A stretch of DNA of 64,000 bases from assembly GCA_910587285.1 (NCBI GenBank), contig CAJULM010000004.1:39821-103820 (forward strand), given 5' to 3'. Positions 29,779 through 36,873 of this stretch are shown piece after piece. This DNA comes from an uncultured Oscillospiraceae bacterium (GTDB lineage Bacteria; Bacillota; Clostridia; Oscillospirales; Oscillospiraceae). Under the pieces are notes generated by a model. It ran no database searches, was not told where the DNA came from, and saw only the letters and a list, made by a program, of their open reading frames with translations. The number at the start of each line of letters is the position of its first letter. The first letter of the stretch is position 1. A program made the position numbers and the translations under genes.

Positions 29779-31998
29779 TCACTTCGCGGCGGCCACGGAG
29801 GTCAGCCGCCGGGTGCTTTCTTCCCCCTGATAGCCCTTGCGGAACAGCAGGTAGATGATCGCGGCCAGGAGAGCCAGGGCCACCACGGTCCACAGGTCAA
29901 AGCTGGACACCCCGGCCATCAGCCCGCCGATCTGGTAGACGATGAGAGCGGCCGCGTAGGCGAACACGCACATATAGCCGATGGCGAAGGCGGTCCACCT
30001 GGCGTTGTTCATCTCCCGCTTGATGGCCCCCATGGCGGCGAAGCAGGGGGCGCAGAGGAGATTGAAGATCATGAAGCTGTAGGCGGTGAGAGCGCCGAAG
30101 TCCGCCCCCACCAGGGCCCAGATCTCCTCGCCGTTCTCGCTGATCTCCCCGGCGAAGTGGTAGAGGGTAGCGAGGGTCCCTACCACATTCTCCTTGGCGG
30201 TGAGGCCAACGAAGGAGGCCACGGTGGCCTTCCAGGCCATATCGCCCCTCCAGCCCAGGGGATAGAAGATCCAGGCGATGGCATTGCCGATGGCGGCCAG
30301 CAGGGAGGTATTGTTGTCCTCCACCGGGCCAAACACGCCGTCAGTAAAGCCGTAGCCCTGGAGGAACCACAGCACGATGGTGGACAGCAGGATCACCGTC
30401 CCGGCCCGCTTGATGAAGGACCATCCCCGTTCCCAGGTGGCCCGCAGGACGTTTCCAGCGGAGGGGGCGTGGTAGGCGGGCAATTCCATGACGAAGGGGG
30501 CGGGCTCCCCGGCGAAGGCCTTGAACTTTTTCAGCATGATGCCGGAGATCACCACGGCGGTGATGCCGATGAAGAAGGCCGAGGTGGCCACCAGGGAGGA
30601 GCCGCCGAACACCGCCCCGGCGAACAGGCCGATGATGGGCATTTTGGCCCCGCAGGGGATGAAGCCGGTGGTCATGATGGTCATTTTCCGGTCCCGGTCC
30701 TGCTCGATGGTCCGGGAGGCCATGATGCCGGGGACGCCGCAGCCGGTGGCCACCAGCATGGGGATGAAGCTCTTGCCGGAGAGGCCAAAGCGGCGGAAGA
30801 TGCGGTCCATGATGAAGGCAATCCGGGCCATATAGCCGCAGTCCTCCAGGATGGCCAGCAGTAGGAACAGCACCAGCATCTGGGGCACGAAGCCCAGCAC
30901 CGCGCCCACGCCGGCCACAATACCGTCCATGATCAGGCCGTACAGCCAGCCGCTGACGTTCAGGGAGGTGAGGACGCTGTCAAAGAAACCGGGAACGATC
31001 TCGCCAAAGAAGGTATCATTGGCCCAGTCGGTGCCCCAGGAGCCGATGCCGATGCCCCACTCCTCTCCCTCGAACAGACCCGCCGGGGAAGTGCCCATGG
31101 CGATGGAGTAGATCAGGAACATGACTGCCGCGAAGATGGGCAGTGCCAGGATGCGGTTGGTCACCACCTGGTCGATTTTGTCGGAGACGGACAGGCTGCC
31201 CTTGGCCGCCTTTTTCTTGACGGACTTGCTCACCACGCCGTTGATGTAGGCGTACCGCTGGTTGGTGATGATGCTCTCCGCGTCGTCGTCCATCTCCCGC
31301 TCGCAGTCGGCGATATGCGCCTCCAGGTGGGCCTTCAGATCGGAGGGGAGGGCCAGCTCCTCCATCACCTTTTCGTCCCGCTCAAAGACCTTGATGGCGT
31401 ACCAGCGGAGATAGCCCTCCGACACCTTGCCCTGGATGGACTCCTCGATGTGGGCCAGGGCGTGCTCCACGCTGCCGGTGAACACATGGGGCGGCTCCCC
31501 GGCCTGATGGTTTTGCGCCATGGCCGCGGTCCGTTCGGCGGCGGCCATGCCCCCCTCGCCTTTGAGCGCGGACATCTCCACCACCTCGCAGCCCAAGGCG
31601 GCCCCCAGCTTGGCAAGGTCGATGGTGTCGCCGTTTTTCCGCACCAGGTCGATCATGTTCACGGCCACCACCACGGGCAGGCCCAGCTCGATGAGCTGGG
31701 TGGTGAGATAGAGGTTGCGCTCAATGTTGGTGCCGTCCACAATGTTGAGGATGGCGTCCGGCTTCTCCTTCACCAGATACGATCGGGCCACCACCTCCTC
31801 CAAGGTGTAGGGGGACAGGGAATAGATGCCAGGCAGGTCTTGGATGACCACATCCCTGCGGCCCTTCAGCCTGCCCTCCTTCTTCTCCACGGTGACGCCG
31901 GGCCAGTTGCCCACATACTGGCTGGAGCCGGTGAGGGCGTTGAACAGCGTGGTCTTGCCGCAGTTGGGGTTGCCCGCCAGGGCAATCTTGATGTCCAT
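29779..31998 (-). CDS. feoB: FeoB ferrous iron transporter
   Basis: A 739-aa Fe2+ transporter. The N-terminal G domain has GNPNCGKTT (G1), WPGVTVEKKEG, the DLPGIYSL G3 and NMIDL G4; a GDI-type helical domain follows, then two Gate regions with about eight membrane helices, including the conserved FIPCGAKMP. The start is taken as ATG 31998, nine bases from AAGGAG; ATG 32004 is possible but closer to it. An operator palindrome (32020-32035) lies right before the ribosome site, so iron-bound repressor could block this gene independently of the feoA promoter. The operon is feoA-feoA-feoB-Cys-rich peptide-dtxR. Confidence 0.95.
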   Translation of the reverse strand: MDIKIALAGNPNCGKTTLFNALTGSSQYVGNWPGVTVEKKEGRLKGRRDVVIQDLPGIYSLSPYTLEEVVARSYLVKEKPDAILNIVDGTNIERNLYLTTQLIELGLPVVVAVNMIDLVRKNGDTIDLAKLGAALGCEVVEMSALKGEGGMAAAERTAAMAQNHQAGEPPHVFTGSVEHALAHIEESIQGKVSEGYLRWYAIKVFERDEKVMEELALPSDLKAHLEAHIADCEREMDDDAESIITNQRYAYINGVVSKSVKKKAAKGSLSVSDKIDQVVTNRILALPIFAAVMFLIYSIAMGTSPAGLFEGEEWGIGIGSWGTDWANDTFFGEIVPGFFDSVLTSLNVSGWLYGLIMDGIVAGVGAVLGFVPQMLVLFLLLAILEDCGYMARIAFIMDRIFRRFGLSGKSFIPMLVATGCGVPGIMASRTIEQDRDRKMTIMTTGFIPCGAKMPIIGLFAGAVFGGSSLVATSAFFIGITAVVISGIMLKKFKAFAGEPAPFVMELPAYHAPSAGNVLRATWERGWSFIKRAGTVILLSTIVLWFLQGYGFTDGVFGPVEDNNTSLLAAIGNAIAWIFYPLGWRGDMAWKATVASFVGLTAKENVVGTLATLYHFAGEISENGEEIWALVGADFGALTAYSFMIFNLLCAPCFAAMGAIKREMNNARWTAFAIGYMCVFAYAAALIVYQIGGLMAGVSSFDLWTVVALALLAAIIYLLFRKGYQGEESTRRLTSVAAAK

Positions 31999-32019
31999 AG
32001 TCATTCTCTCCTTTCGATC

Positions 32020-32035
32020 GTTAGCTATAGCTAAC
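32020..32035 (-). promoter_or_regulatory. DtxR-type operator before feoB
   Basis: Perfect palindrome GTTAGC-TATA-GCTAAC between the second feoA and feoB, 16-22 bases before the possible starts. It suggests a second level of control within the operon. Confidence 0.75.
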
Positions 32036-32073
32036 TCATGGCGCAAAGAATAGCGGCTTTCTGCCGCGTCTGT

Positions 32074-32295
32074 TTACTGGACCTCGATCATCTCCGCGTC
32101 GCCCTTGCGGACGGACAGCTCGTAGCCCCGGACGTTCAGCTCCATGGGATCGCCCAGAGGGGCCACCTTGCGCACAAAGATCTCTACGCCTTTGGTGATG
32201 CCCATATCCATGATCCGGCGCTTCACCGGACCTTCGCCGTGGAGCTTCGCCACAGTCACGGTTTCGCCCACCTGGACATCTTTCAGTGTTTTCAT
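32074..32295 (-). CDS. feoA: FeoA-family SH3-like protein (second copy)
   Basis: A 73-aa FeoA: MKTLKDVQVGETVTVAKLHG, then GPVKRRIMDMGITKGVEIFVRKVAPLGDPMELNVRGYELSVRKGDAEMIEV, the standard SH3-like fold. It is thought to interact with the FeoB G domain in the cytoplasm. GGAGGAG lies upstream of the ATG at 32295. It is 17 bases downstream of another feoA and diverged from it, so the operon encodes two distinct FeoA proteins, common in Clostridia. Confidence 0.92.
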   Translation of the reverse strand: MKTLKDVQVGETVTVAKLHGEGPVKRRIMDMGITKGVEIFVRKVAPLGDPMELNVRGYELSVRKGDAEMIEVQ

Positions 32296-32312
32296 TTACT
32301 CTCCTCCTTGTC

Positions 32313-32525
32313 TTAAATCATGATGCGGTTTGCCATGGTCTTGTCCAGCGCGATACGGCAGTCTTTCACCTGCACGATCAGGTTTCCCGCAATTTCACTG
32401 ACCACTGTCACATCACTGTTTACCACAAAGCCCAGCTCCGCCAAATGTTGACGCACCTCATCCTTGCCGAAAATCTTGCGGATGGTAGCCGTTTCGCCTG
32501 CCTTTGCCATTGTCAGCGGCATCAT
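32313..32525 (-). CDS. feoA: FeoA-family SH3-like protein (first copy)
   Basis: A 70-aa FeoA with MAKAGETATIRKIFGKDEVRQHLAELGFVVNSDVTVVSEIAGNLIVQVKDCRIALDKTMANRIMI. The HLAELGFV segment and closing ANRIMI are family hallmarks. ATG 32525 is followed by another ATG; AGAGGGAGG lies 8 bases upstream. It is the first gene of the feo operon, behind a strong promoter with a DtxR-type operator immediately downstream of the start point. Confidence 0.92.
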   Translation of the reverse strand: MMPLTMAKAGETATIRKIFGKDEVRQHLAELGFVVNSDVTVVSEIAGNLIVQVKDCRIALDKTMANRIMI

Positions 32526-32549
32526 TTCTTCGCCTCCCTCTGCAACGCG

Positions 32550-32608
32550 GTTAGCAAGAGCTAACCTTAAATTGGCCTTAGTTTACCACCGCTAACCAAA
32601 GATGTCAA
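32550..32608 (-). promoter_or_regulatory. feo operon promoter with DtxR-type operator
   Basis: Minus strand TTGACA (32603-32608), 17 bases, TAAACT (32580-32585). A half-site GGTTAGC lies in the spacer; the full palindrome GTTAGC-AAGA-GCTAAC-type site (32550-32565) covers about +8 to +23. Bound repressor would block both binding and clearance. Confidence 0.8.
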
Positions 32609-32720
32609 GACCATTTTGAGAAAAATCTGCATTTCGAATTAGGATCTGCTGACCTCACGCAAAAACGACCTACGCAGGGAGCAAATCTAAACGGACCGGC
32701 GGCGAAGGGGAGGTCCCGCG

Positions 32721-33314
32721 TCATGCTGGCACGGCCAGTTTTTCGATGGGCGTTCCCTGTTCGTACAGGTTCACGTAGGTTTGGATACACCTGCGGTAAC
32801 AGGCGAAGCACGCCTCCACTTCCGCCGGATCGCTGTATGATTTCCAGAATCCGCAGCAGGTGAAATTCCGTCCCCGGTTCTCGATAAAGCCGATGACATC
32901 CCGGAGCGGGTATCCCAGGAATACGCCGATCTCATGCGGGAATTCCGGCTGGGTTTGCAGGCGGCGGGCAAGCTGGTCCAGCAGGCCGTCCAGGTCAGTG
33001 CCGGCGTATCCGGCTTTGGCTAAAAACCTTTGGCAGGCGTTGCCGGACAGCAGCCGCTCCAAATGCGTTCGCCGGTACACATAGACGATCGCCCAGCTGG
33101 AGCAGGGTCGCTCCAAAAGGATTTGGACGGCGAGGCCCAGGGGAGCCAGCCGCTTATCCCACTGCCGGACCTTCTGGCGGGAGATCTCCAACGGGGAACG
33201 GTTGAAGCTGAAAATGCTTCCCGGCTTTATCCCGGCCAGCGTCGGGGCGCATTGCCGGACCAGCACGGACTCGAACGTCTGGGAGCGGCTGGTGGATCGA
33301 CCGATCACTGCCAT
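32721..33314 (-). CDS. DUF3793-family protein
   Basis: A 197-aa protein resembling DUF3793, usually found next to flavodoxin and feo genes. Visible are CAPTLAGIKPGSIFSF, an internal WAIVYVYRR and a Cys-rich end (FTCCGFWKSY, CFACYRRC) that may bind metal. The start ATG 33314 overlaps the flavodoxin stop by 10 bases, so translation is coupled. The family has no assigned function; the iron-type operators upstream of the operon suggest a role in iron shortage or flavodoxin use. Confidence 0.8.
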   Translation of the reverse strand: MAVIGRSTSRSQTFESVLVRQCAPTLAGIKPGSIFSFNRSPLEISRQKVRQWDKRLAPLGLAVQILLERPCSSWAIVYVYRRTHLERLLSGNACQRFLAKAGYAGTDLDGLLDQLARRLQTQPEFPHEIGVFLGYPLRDVIGFIENRGRNFTCCGFWKSYSDPAEVEACFACYRRCIQTYVNLYEQGTPIEKLAVPA

Positions 33315-33739
33315 ACCGCCAGCTTCCTGCCCAGCTCTTTGCAGGCATCCTCGCCGCTTACGTCCGGCGCCTCGTTGACCGCCAGACCATTTTCCTCCAG
33401 AAGGCAGGCCCCGGCGTCGCGGCAGCGGTGGCACCAGTCCCGCATCCACTGGCCGTCCCCCCAGCCGTAGGAGCCGAACAGGGCGATCCGCCTGCCGCTG
33501 AGCGAACCCTCCAAGGCGGTGAACATCGGCTCGAATTCCATTTCCTCCAGCACCTCGCAGCCCATGGCGGGACAGCCGAAGGACACGGCGCTGTAGGCGG
33601 TGAGCCGGTCGGCGGAAAACTCCCCGGGCCCCAGCAGCTCCGCCTCGCCGCCGGCGGCCCGGACGCCTTGGGCGATATGATCCGCCATAGCCTTCGTGTT
33701 TCCAGTCCCGCTCCAAAATACGATCGCAATCTTGTTCAT
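33305..33739 (-). CDS. fld: flavodoxin
   Basis: A 144-aa flavodoxin: FMN phosphate loop FWSGTGNTKAMADHIA, a flexible loop FGCPAMGCEVLEE, and LFGSYGWGDGQWMRDW near the isoalloxazine site. It would replace ferredoxin as electron carrier when iron is scarce. ATG 33739 follows AAAGGAG. The upstream region holds a consensus promoter and two DtxR-type palindromes, so it is probably derepressed under iron limitation. It is operonic with the DUF3793 gene. Confidence 0.92.
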   Translation of the reverse strand: MNKIAIVFWSGTGNTKAMADHIAQGVRAAGGEAELLGPGEFSADRLTAYSAVSFGCPAMGCEVLEEMEFEPMFTALEGSLSGRRIALFGSYGWGDGQWMRDWCHRCRDAGACLLEENGLAVNEAPDVSGEDACKELGRKLAVWQ

Positions 33740-33767
33740 GCTGAACGCTCCTTTGCAAAATATGTTC

Positions 33768-33783
33768 GTTAGCGCACGCTAAC
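33768..33783 (-). promoter_or_regulatory. DtxR-type operator, proximal, flavodoxin leader
   Basis: Perfect palindrome GTTAGC-GCAC-GCTAAC, 29 bases before the flavodoxin start and 65 bp from the second site. A stem CCCCAGGG/CCCTGGGG (33801-33822) lies between the two operators. Confidence 0.75.
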
Positions 33784-33848
33784 TCCTGTGCACAGAGAGG
33801 CCCCAGGGACGGAGCCCTGGGGGAGGAAAAGCGGTCGCTATGCCTGCG

Positions 33849-33902
33849 GTTAGCTAGTGCTAATCACGAGCATACAATACCACAGCGGGACGGCTTTGTC
33901 AA
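33849..33902 (-). promoter_or_regulatory. flavodoxin promoter with distal DtxR-type operator
   Basis: Minus strand TTGACA (33897-33902), 17 bases, TATTGT (33874-33879). The near-perfect palindrome 33849-33864 (minus strand ATTAGC-ACTA-GCTAAC) falls at the transcription start. Two operators suggest tight, perhaps cooperative, control. Confidence 0.78.
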
Positions 33903-33974
33903 GAGAAGTCCGCCGGCGCGAATGATTTTCTTTCGTTCCTTTGTGTTCAACACGCCATAGGGCTGCCCGCCGAG

Positions 33975-34008
33975 GGGAGCGCGCCGACGCTTTCACCGGC
34001 GCGCTCCC
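33975..34008 (-). terminator. hairpin after cysK
   Basis: Perfect 12-bp stem GGGAGCGCGCCG/CGGCGCGCTCCC (33975-33986 and 33997-34008) just past the cysK stop; no clear T run. Confidence 0.6.
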
Positions 34009-34015
34009 TCTGTGC

Positions 34016-34948
34016 TCAATCCGCAAACATCGGTGTGGACAGGTAGCGGCCGCCGGCGTCCGGAAAAAGGACCACGATGGTCTTTCCGCTGTTTTCAGGC
34101 CGCTTGGCCAGACGGACCGCAGCATGGAGCGCGGCACCGGAGGAGATGCCCACCAGGATGCCCTCCTTGCGCCCCACCAGCCGCCCGGCGGCAAAGGCGT
34201 CCTCGTTGGACACGGGGATGATCTCGTCGTAAACGGCGGTGTCCAGAACCTCCGGCACAAAGCCCGCGCCGATGCCCTGTATTTTGTGGGCACCGGAGCG
34301 TCCCCCGCTGAGGACAGGGGAGTCCTCGGGCTCCACCGCCACCACTTTCACCGCCGGGTTTTGCTCTTTCAAGTACTGCCCCACGCCGGTGATGGTGCCG
34401 CCGGTGCCCACGCCCGCCACAAAGATGTCCACCTGCCCGTCGGTATCTGCCCAGATCTCCGGGCCGGTAGTGGAGCGGTGGGCGGCGGGATTGGCCGGGT
34501 TGACAAACTGGCCGGGGATGAAGCTGTTGGGAATCTCCTGTGCCAGCTCCTCTGCCTTGGCGATGGCCCCTTTCATCCCCTTAGCCCCTTCGGTAAGAAC
34601 CAGCTCCGCGCCGTAGGCCTTCATCAGCTGCCGGCGCTCCACGCTCATGGTCTCCGGCATGGTGAGGATGACGCAGTAGCCCCGGGCCGCCGCCACAGAG
34701 GCCAGCCCGATCCCCGTGTTGCCGGAGGTGGGCTCGATGATGGTGGAGCCGGGCTTCAATTTTCCGCCGGCCTCCGCCCGGTCGATCATGGCCTTGGCGA
34801 TGCGGTCCTTCACCGACCCGGCGGGATTGAAATACTCCAGCTTTGCCAGGAGGCGGGCCGGCAGCCCCGCTTCCCTCTCGATATGGGTCAGCTCCAGCAA
34901 GGGCGTTTTGCCGATCAGCTGGTCGGAAGATGTGTAGATATTGGACAT
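34016..34948 (-). CDS. cysK: cysteine synthase (O-acetylserine sulfhydrylase)
   Basis: A 310-aa PLP enzyme converting O-acetylserine and sulfide to cysteine. Visible: PLP lysine in NPAGSVKDRIA, the substrate loop PTSGNTGIGLA, the PLP-phosphate loop GVGTGGTITGVG and the late ISSGAALHAA. Length is standard. ATG 34948 follows GAGGAGAAA; it is 15 bases after metY and shares its promoter. The divergent Rrf2 regulator suggests CymR-type control by cysteine status. Confidence 0.95.
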   Translation of the reverse strand: MSNIYTSSDQLIGKTPLLELTHIEREAGLPARLLAKLEYFNPAGSVKDRIAKAMIDRAEAGGKLKPGSTIIEPTSGNTGIGLASVAAARGYCVILTMPETMSVERRQLMKAYGAELVLTEGAKGMKGAIAKAEELAQEIPNSFIPGQFVNPANPAAHRSTTGPEIWADTDGQVDIFVAGVGTGGTITGVGQYLKEQNPAVKVVAVEPEDSPVLSGGRSGAHKIQGIGAGFVPEVLDTAVYDEIIPVSNEDAFAAGRLVGRKEGILVGISSGAALHAAVRLAKRPENSGKTIVVLFPDAGGRYLSTPMFAD

Positions 34949-34963
34949 AACGGATTTCTCCTC

Positions 34964-36247
34964 TTATTTCTGCGCGGTGGCGAACCCTTTTTCCAGGTCG
35001 GCGATGATATCGTCGATATGCTCGGTGCCGATGGACAGCCGGATAGTATTGGGCCTGATGCCCTGATCCAGCAGCTCCTCGGGGGAGAGCTGGGCGTGGG
35101 TGGTGGTGGCCGGGTGGATGACCAGAGACTTCACGTCCGCCACGTTGGCCAGCAGGGAAAAAATCTCCAGATTGTCGATAAACTTGTGGGCCGTTCCCTG
35201 CCCGCCCTTGATCTCAAAGGTAAAGATAGACGCGCCGCCGTTGGGGAAATACTTCTCATACAGGACATGGTCGGGATGCTCAGGCAGGCTGGGGTGGTTG
35301 ACCTTCTCCACCTGGGGATGGTTGACCAGATACTCCACCACTTTTTTGGTGTTTTCAGCGTGGCGTTCTACCCGAAGGGACAGGGTCTCCACTCCCTGGA
35401 GAAGCAGAAAGGCATTGAAGAGTGAAATCGCCGCTCCGGTGTCCCGCAGGAGGATAGCCCGGATGTAGGTGACAAAGGCGGCGGGGCCGGCGGCGTCCAC
35501 AAAGCTGACTCCGTGGTAGCTGGGGTTGGGCGCGGCAATGGGGGCGTACTTACCGGATGCTTTCCAGTCAAATTTGCCGCTGTCCACGATGATGCCGCCC
35601 AAAGTGGTGCCGTGACCGCCGATGAACTTGGTGGCGGAATGGACTACAATGTCCGCGCCATGCTCAATGGGGCGAATCAAATAGGGCGTCCCAAAGGTGT
35701 TGTCGATGACCAGAGGCAGGCCATGGGCGTGGGCGATCTCAGCGATGGCGTCAATGTCGGGGATGTCGCTGTTAGGATTGCCCAAGGTCTCCAGGTAAAT
35801 GGCTTTGGTGTTGGGCTGGATGGCGGCGGTAACGGCGTTCAGGTCATGGACGTCCACAAAGGAAGCCTGAATACCGTATTGGGGCAGGGTGTGGGCCAGC
35901 AGGTTATAGCTGCCGCCGTAGATGGTCTTTTGGGCCACGATATGCTCTCCCGCCTGAGCCAGGGCCTGGATGACGTAAGTGATCGCCGCGGCGCCGGAGG
36001 CGGTGGCCAGCGCCGCCACACCCCCCTCCAGGGCGGCCAGCCGTCTCTCCAATACATCCTGGGTGGAGTTGGTCAGCCGACCGTAGATGTTGCCGGCGTC
36101 CGCCAGACCGAACCGGGCGGCGGCGTGGGCGGCGTTTCGGAACACATAGGAGGTGGTCTGATAGATGGGTACCGCCCGGGCGTCGGTGGCGGGGTCGGGC
36201 TGCTCCTGGCCCACATGGAGCTGCAAGGTCTCAAATTTATAACTCAT
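34964..36247 (-). CDS. metY: O-acetylhomoserine sulfhydrylase
   Basis: A 427-aa Cys/Met metabolism PLP enzyme. The PLP lysine lies in VHSATKFIGGHGTT; other family words are YGRLTNSTQDVLERRLAALEGG and VIDNTFGTPYLIRPIEHGAD. Length (about 430) favours O-acetylhomoserine (thiol)-lyase over shorter cystathionine synthases. ATG 36247 has GAGAGGGGA 8 bases upstream; longer starts lie inside the promoter. It makes homocysteine by direct sulfhydrylation and is transcribed with cysK, divergently from an Rrf2 regulator. Confidence 0.92.
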   Translation of the reverse strand: MSYKFETLQLHVGQEQPDPATDARAVPIYQTTSYVFRNAAHAAARFGLADAGNIYGRLTNSTQDVLERRLAALEGGVAALATASGAAAITYVIQALAQAGEHIVAQKTIYGGSYNLLAHTLPQYGIQASFVDVHDLNAVTAAIQPNTKAIYLETLGNPNSDIPDIDAIAEIAHAHGLPLVIDNTFGTPYLIRPIEHGADIVVHSATKFIGGHGTTLGGIIVDSGKFDWKASGKYAPIAAPNPSYHGVSFVDAAGPAAFVTYIRAILLRDTGAAISLFNAFLLLQGVETLSLRVERHAENTKKVVEYLVNHPQVEKVNHPSLPEHPDHVLYEKYFPNGGASIFTFEIKGGQGTAHKFIDNLEIFSLLANVADVKSLVIHPATTTHAQLSPEELLDQGIRPNTIRLSIGTEHIDDIIADLEKGFATAQK

Positions 36248-36325
36248 GGGAAGATTCCCCTCTCTTTGGGTCGATACCACTATATACCTATAAACCTACT
36301 TTGTTAATTGGTATATTGACGTGGA

Positions 36326-36359
36326 TTGAATTCCTATCGACCTTGTGGTATGATAGGAA
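36326..36359 (+). promoter_or_regulatory. promoter and palindromic operator of the Rrf2 regulator
   Basis: TTGAAT (36326-36331), 17 bases, TATGAT (36349-36354). The arms TTCCTATC (36331-36338) and GATAGGAA (36352-36359) form a palindrome over -35 to -10, consistent with autoregulation and shared control of metY-cysK. Confidence 0.65.
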
Positions 36360-36377
36360 AAACTAGGAGGGATCTTT

Positions 36378-36800
36378 ATGATGATTTCCACAAAAGGCCG
36401 CTACGCGCTGCGGTTCCTGGTGGATGTGGCGGAGCATCAGGGGGACGGCTACGTGCCGCTGAAAGATGTGGCCGCCCGGCAGGAGATCTCGGAGAAATAT
36501 CTGGAGATCGTGGTAAAGGAGCTGGTAAAGGGTGGCCTGCTTGCCGCCGCGCGGGGAAAGGGCGGCGGCTACCGCCTGGACCGCCCCCCGGAGGAGTACA
36601 GGATAAAGCCGATACTTGAGCTGATGGAGGGACCGCTGGTCCCCGTTGCCTGCCTGGAGCCGGGGCGGAATACCTGTCCCCGAAGCGGCCGCTGCCGGAC
36701 GCTTTCCCTGTGGCGCGGGCTTGAGCAGGTCATCTCCGATTATTTGGCGCAGTTTACCTTGGCGGCGCTGTGTGGCGGTAGCTCGGAAACAGCGCGTTGA
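36378..36800 (+). CDS. cymR: Rrf2-family regulator, CymR-like
   Basis: A 140-aa Rrf2 protein: MMISTKGRYALRFLVDVAEHQ, recognition helix VAARQEISEKYLEIVVKELVKGGLL, wing ARGKGGGYRLDRPPEEY and a C-terminal segment with three cysteines (ACLEPGRNTCPRSGRC). The cysteines resemble the IscR cluster pattern, but divergence from metY-cysK favours CymR, the cysteine-metabolism repressor that partners CysK. AGGAGGG precedes the ATG. Iron-sulfur or redox sensing is possible given the Cys trio. Symbol is by context. Confidence 0.8.
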   Translation: MMISTKGRYALRFLVDVAEHQGDGYVPLKDVAARQEISEKYLEIVVKELVKGGLLAAARGKGGGYRLDRPPEEYRIKPILELMEGPLVPVACLEPGRNTCPRSGRCRTLSLWRGLEQVISDYLAQFTLAALCGGSSETAR

Positions 36801-36873
36801 ATCCGCCCGCCCGGTCAAGGGCCGGCCAGCCCCGGCGGCGGACCCCTTTTGCATATGGCTTCTCCGTGCCCGG

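Noticed and set aside
29647..30864. 405-codon + strand open frame opposite feoB
   Set aside because: Gly/His/Gln-rich shadow of the FeoB membrane part; no ribosome site.
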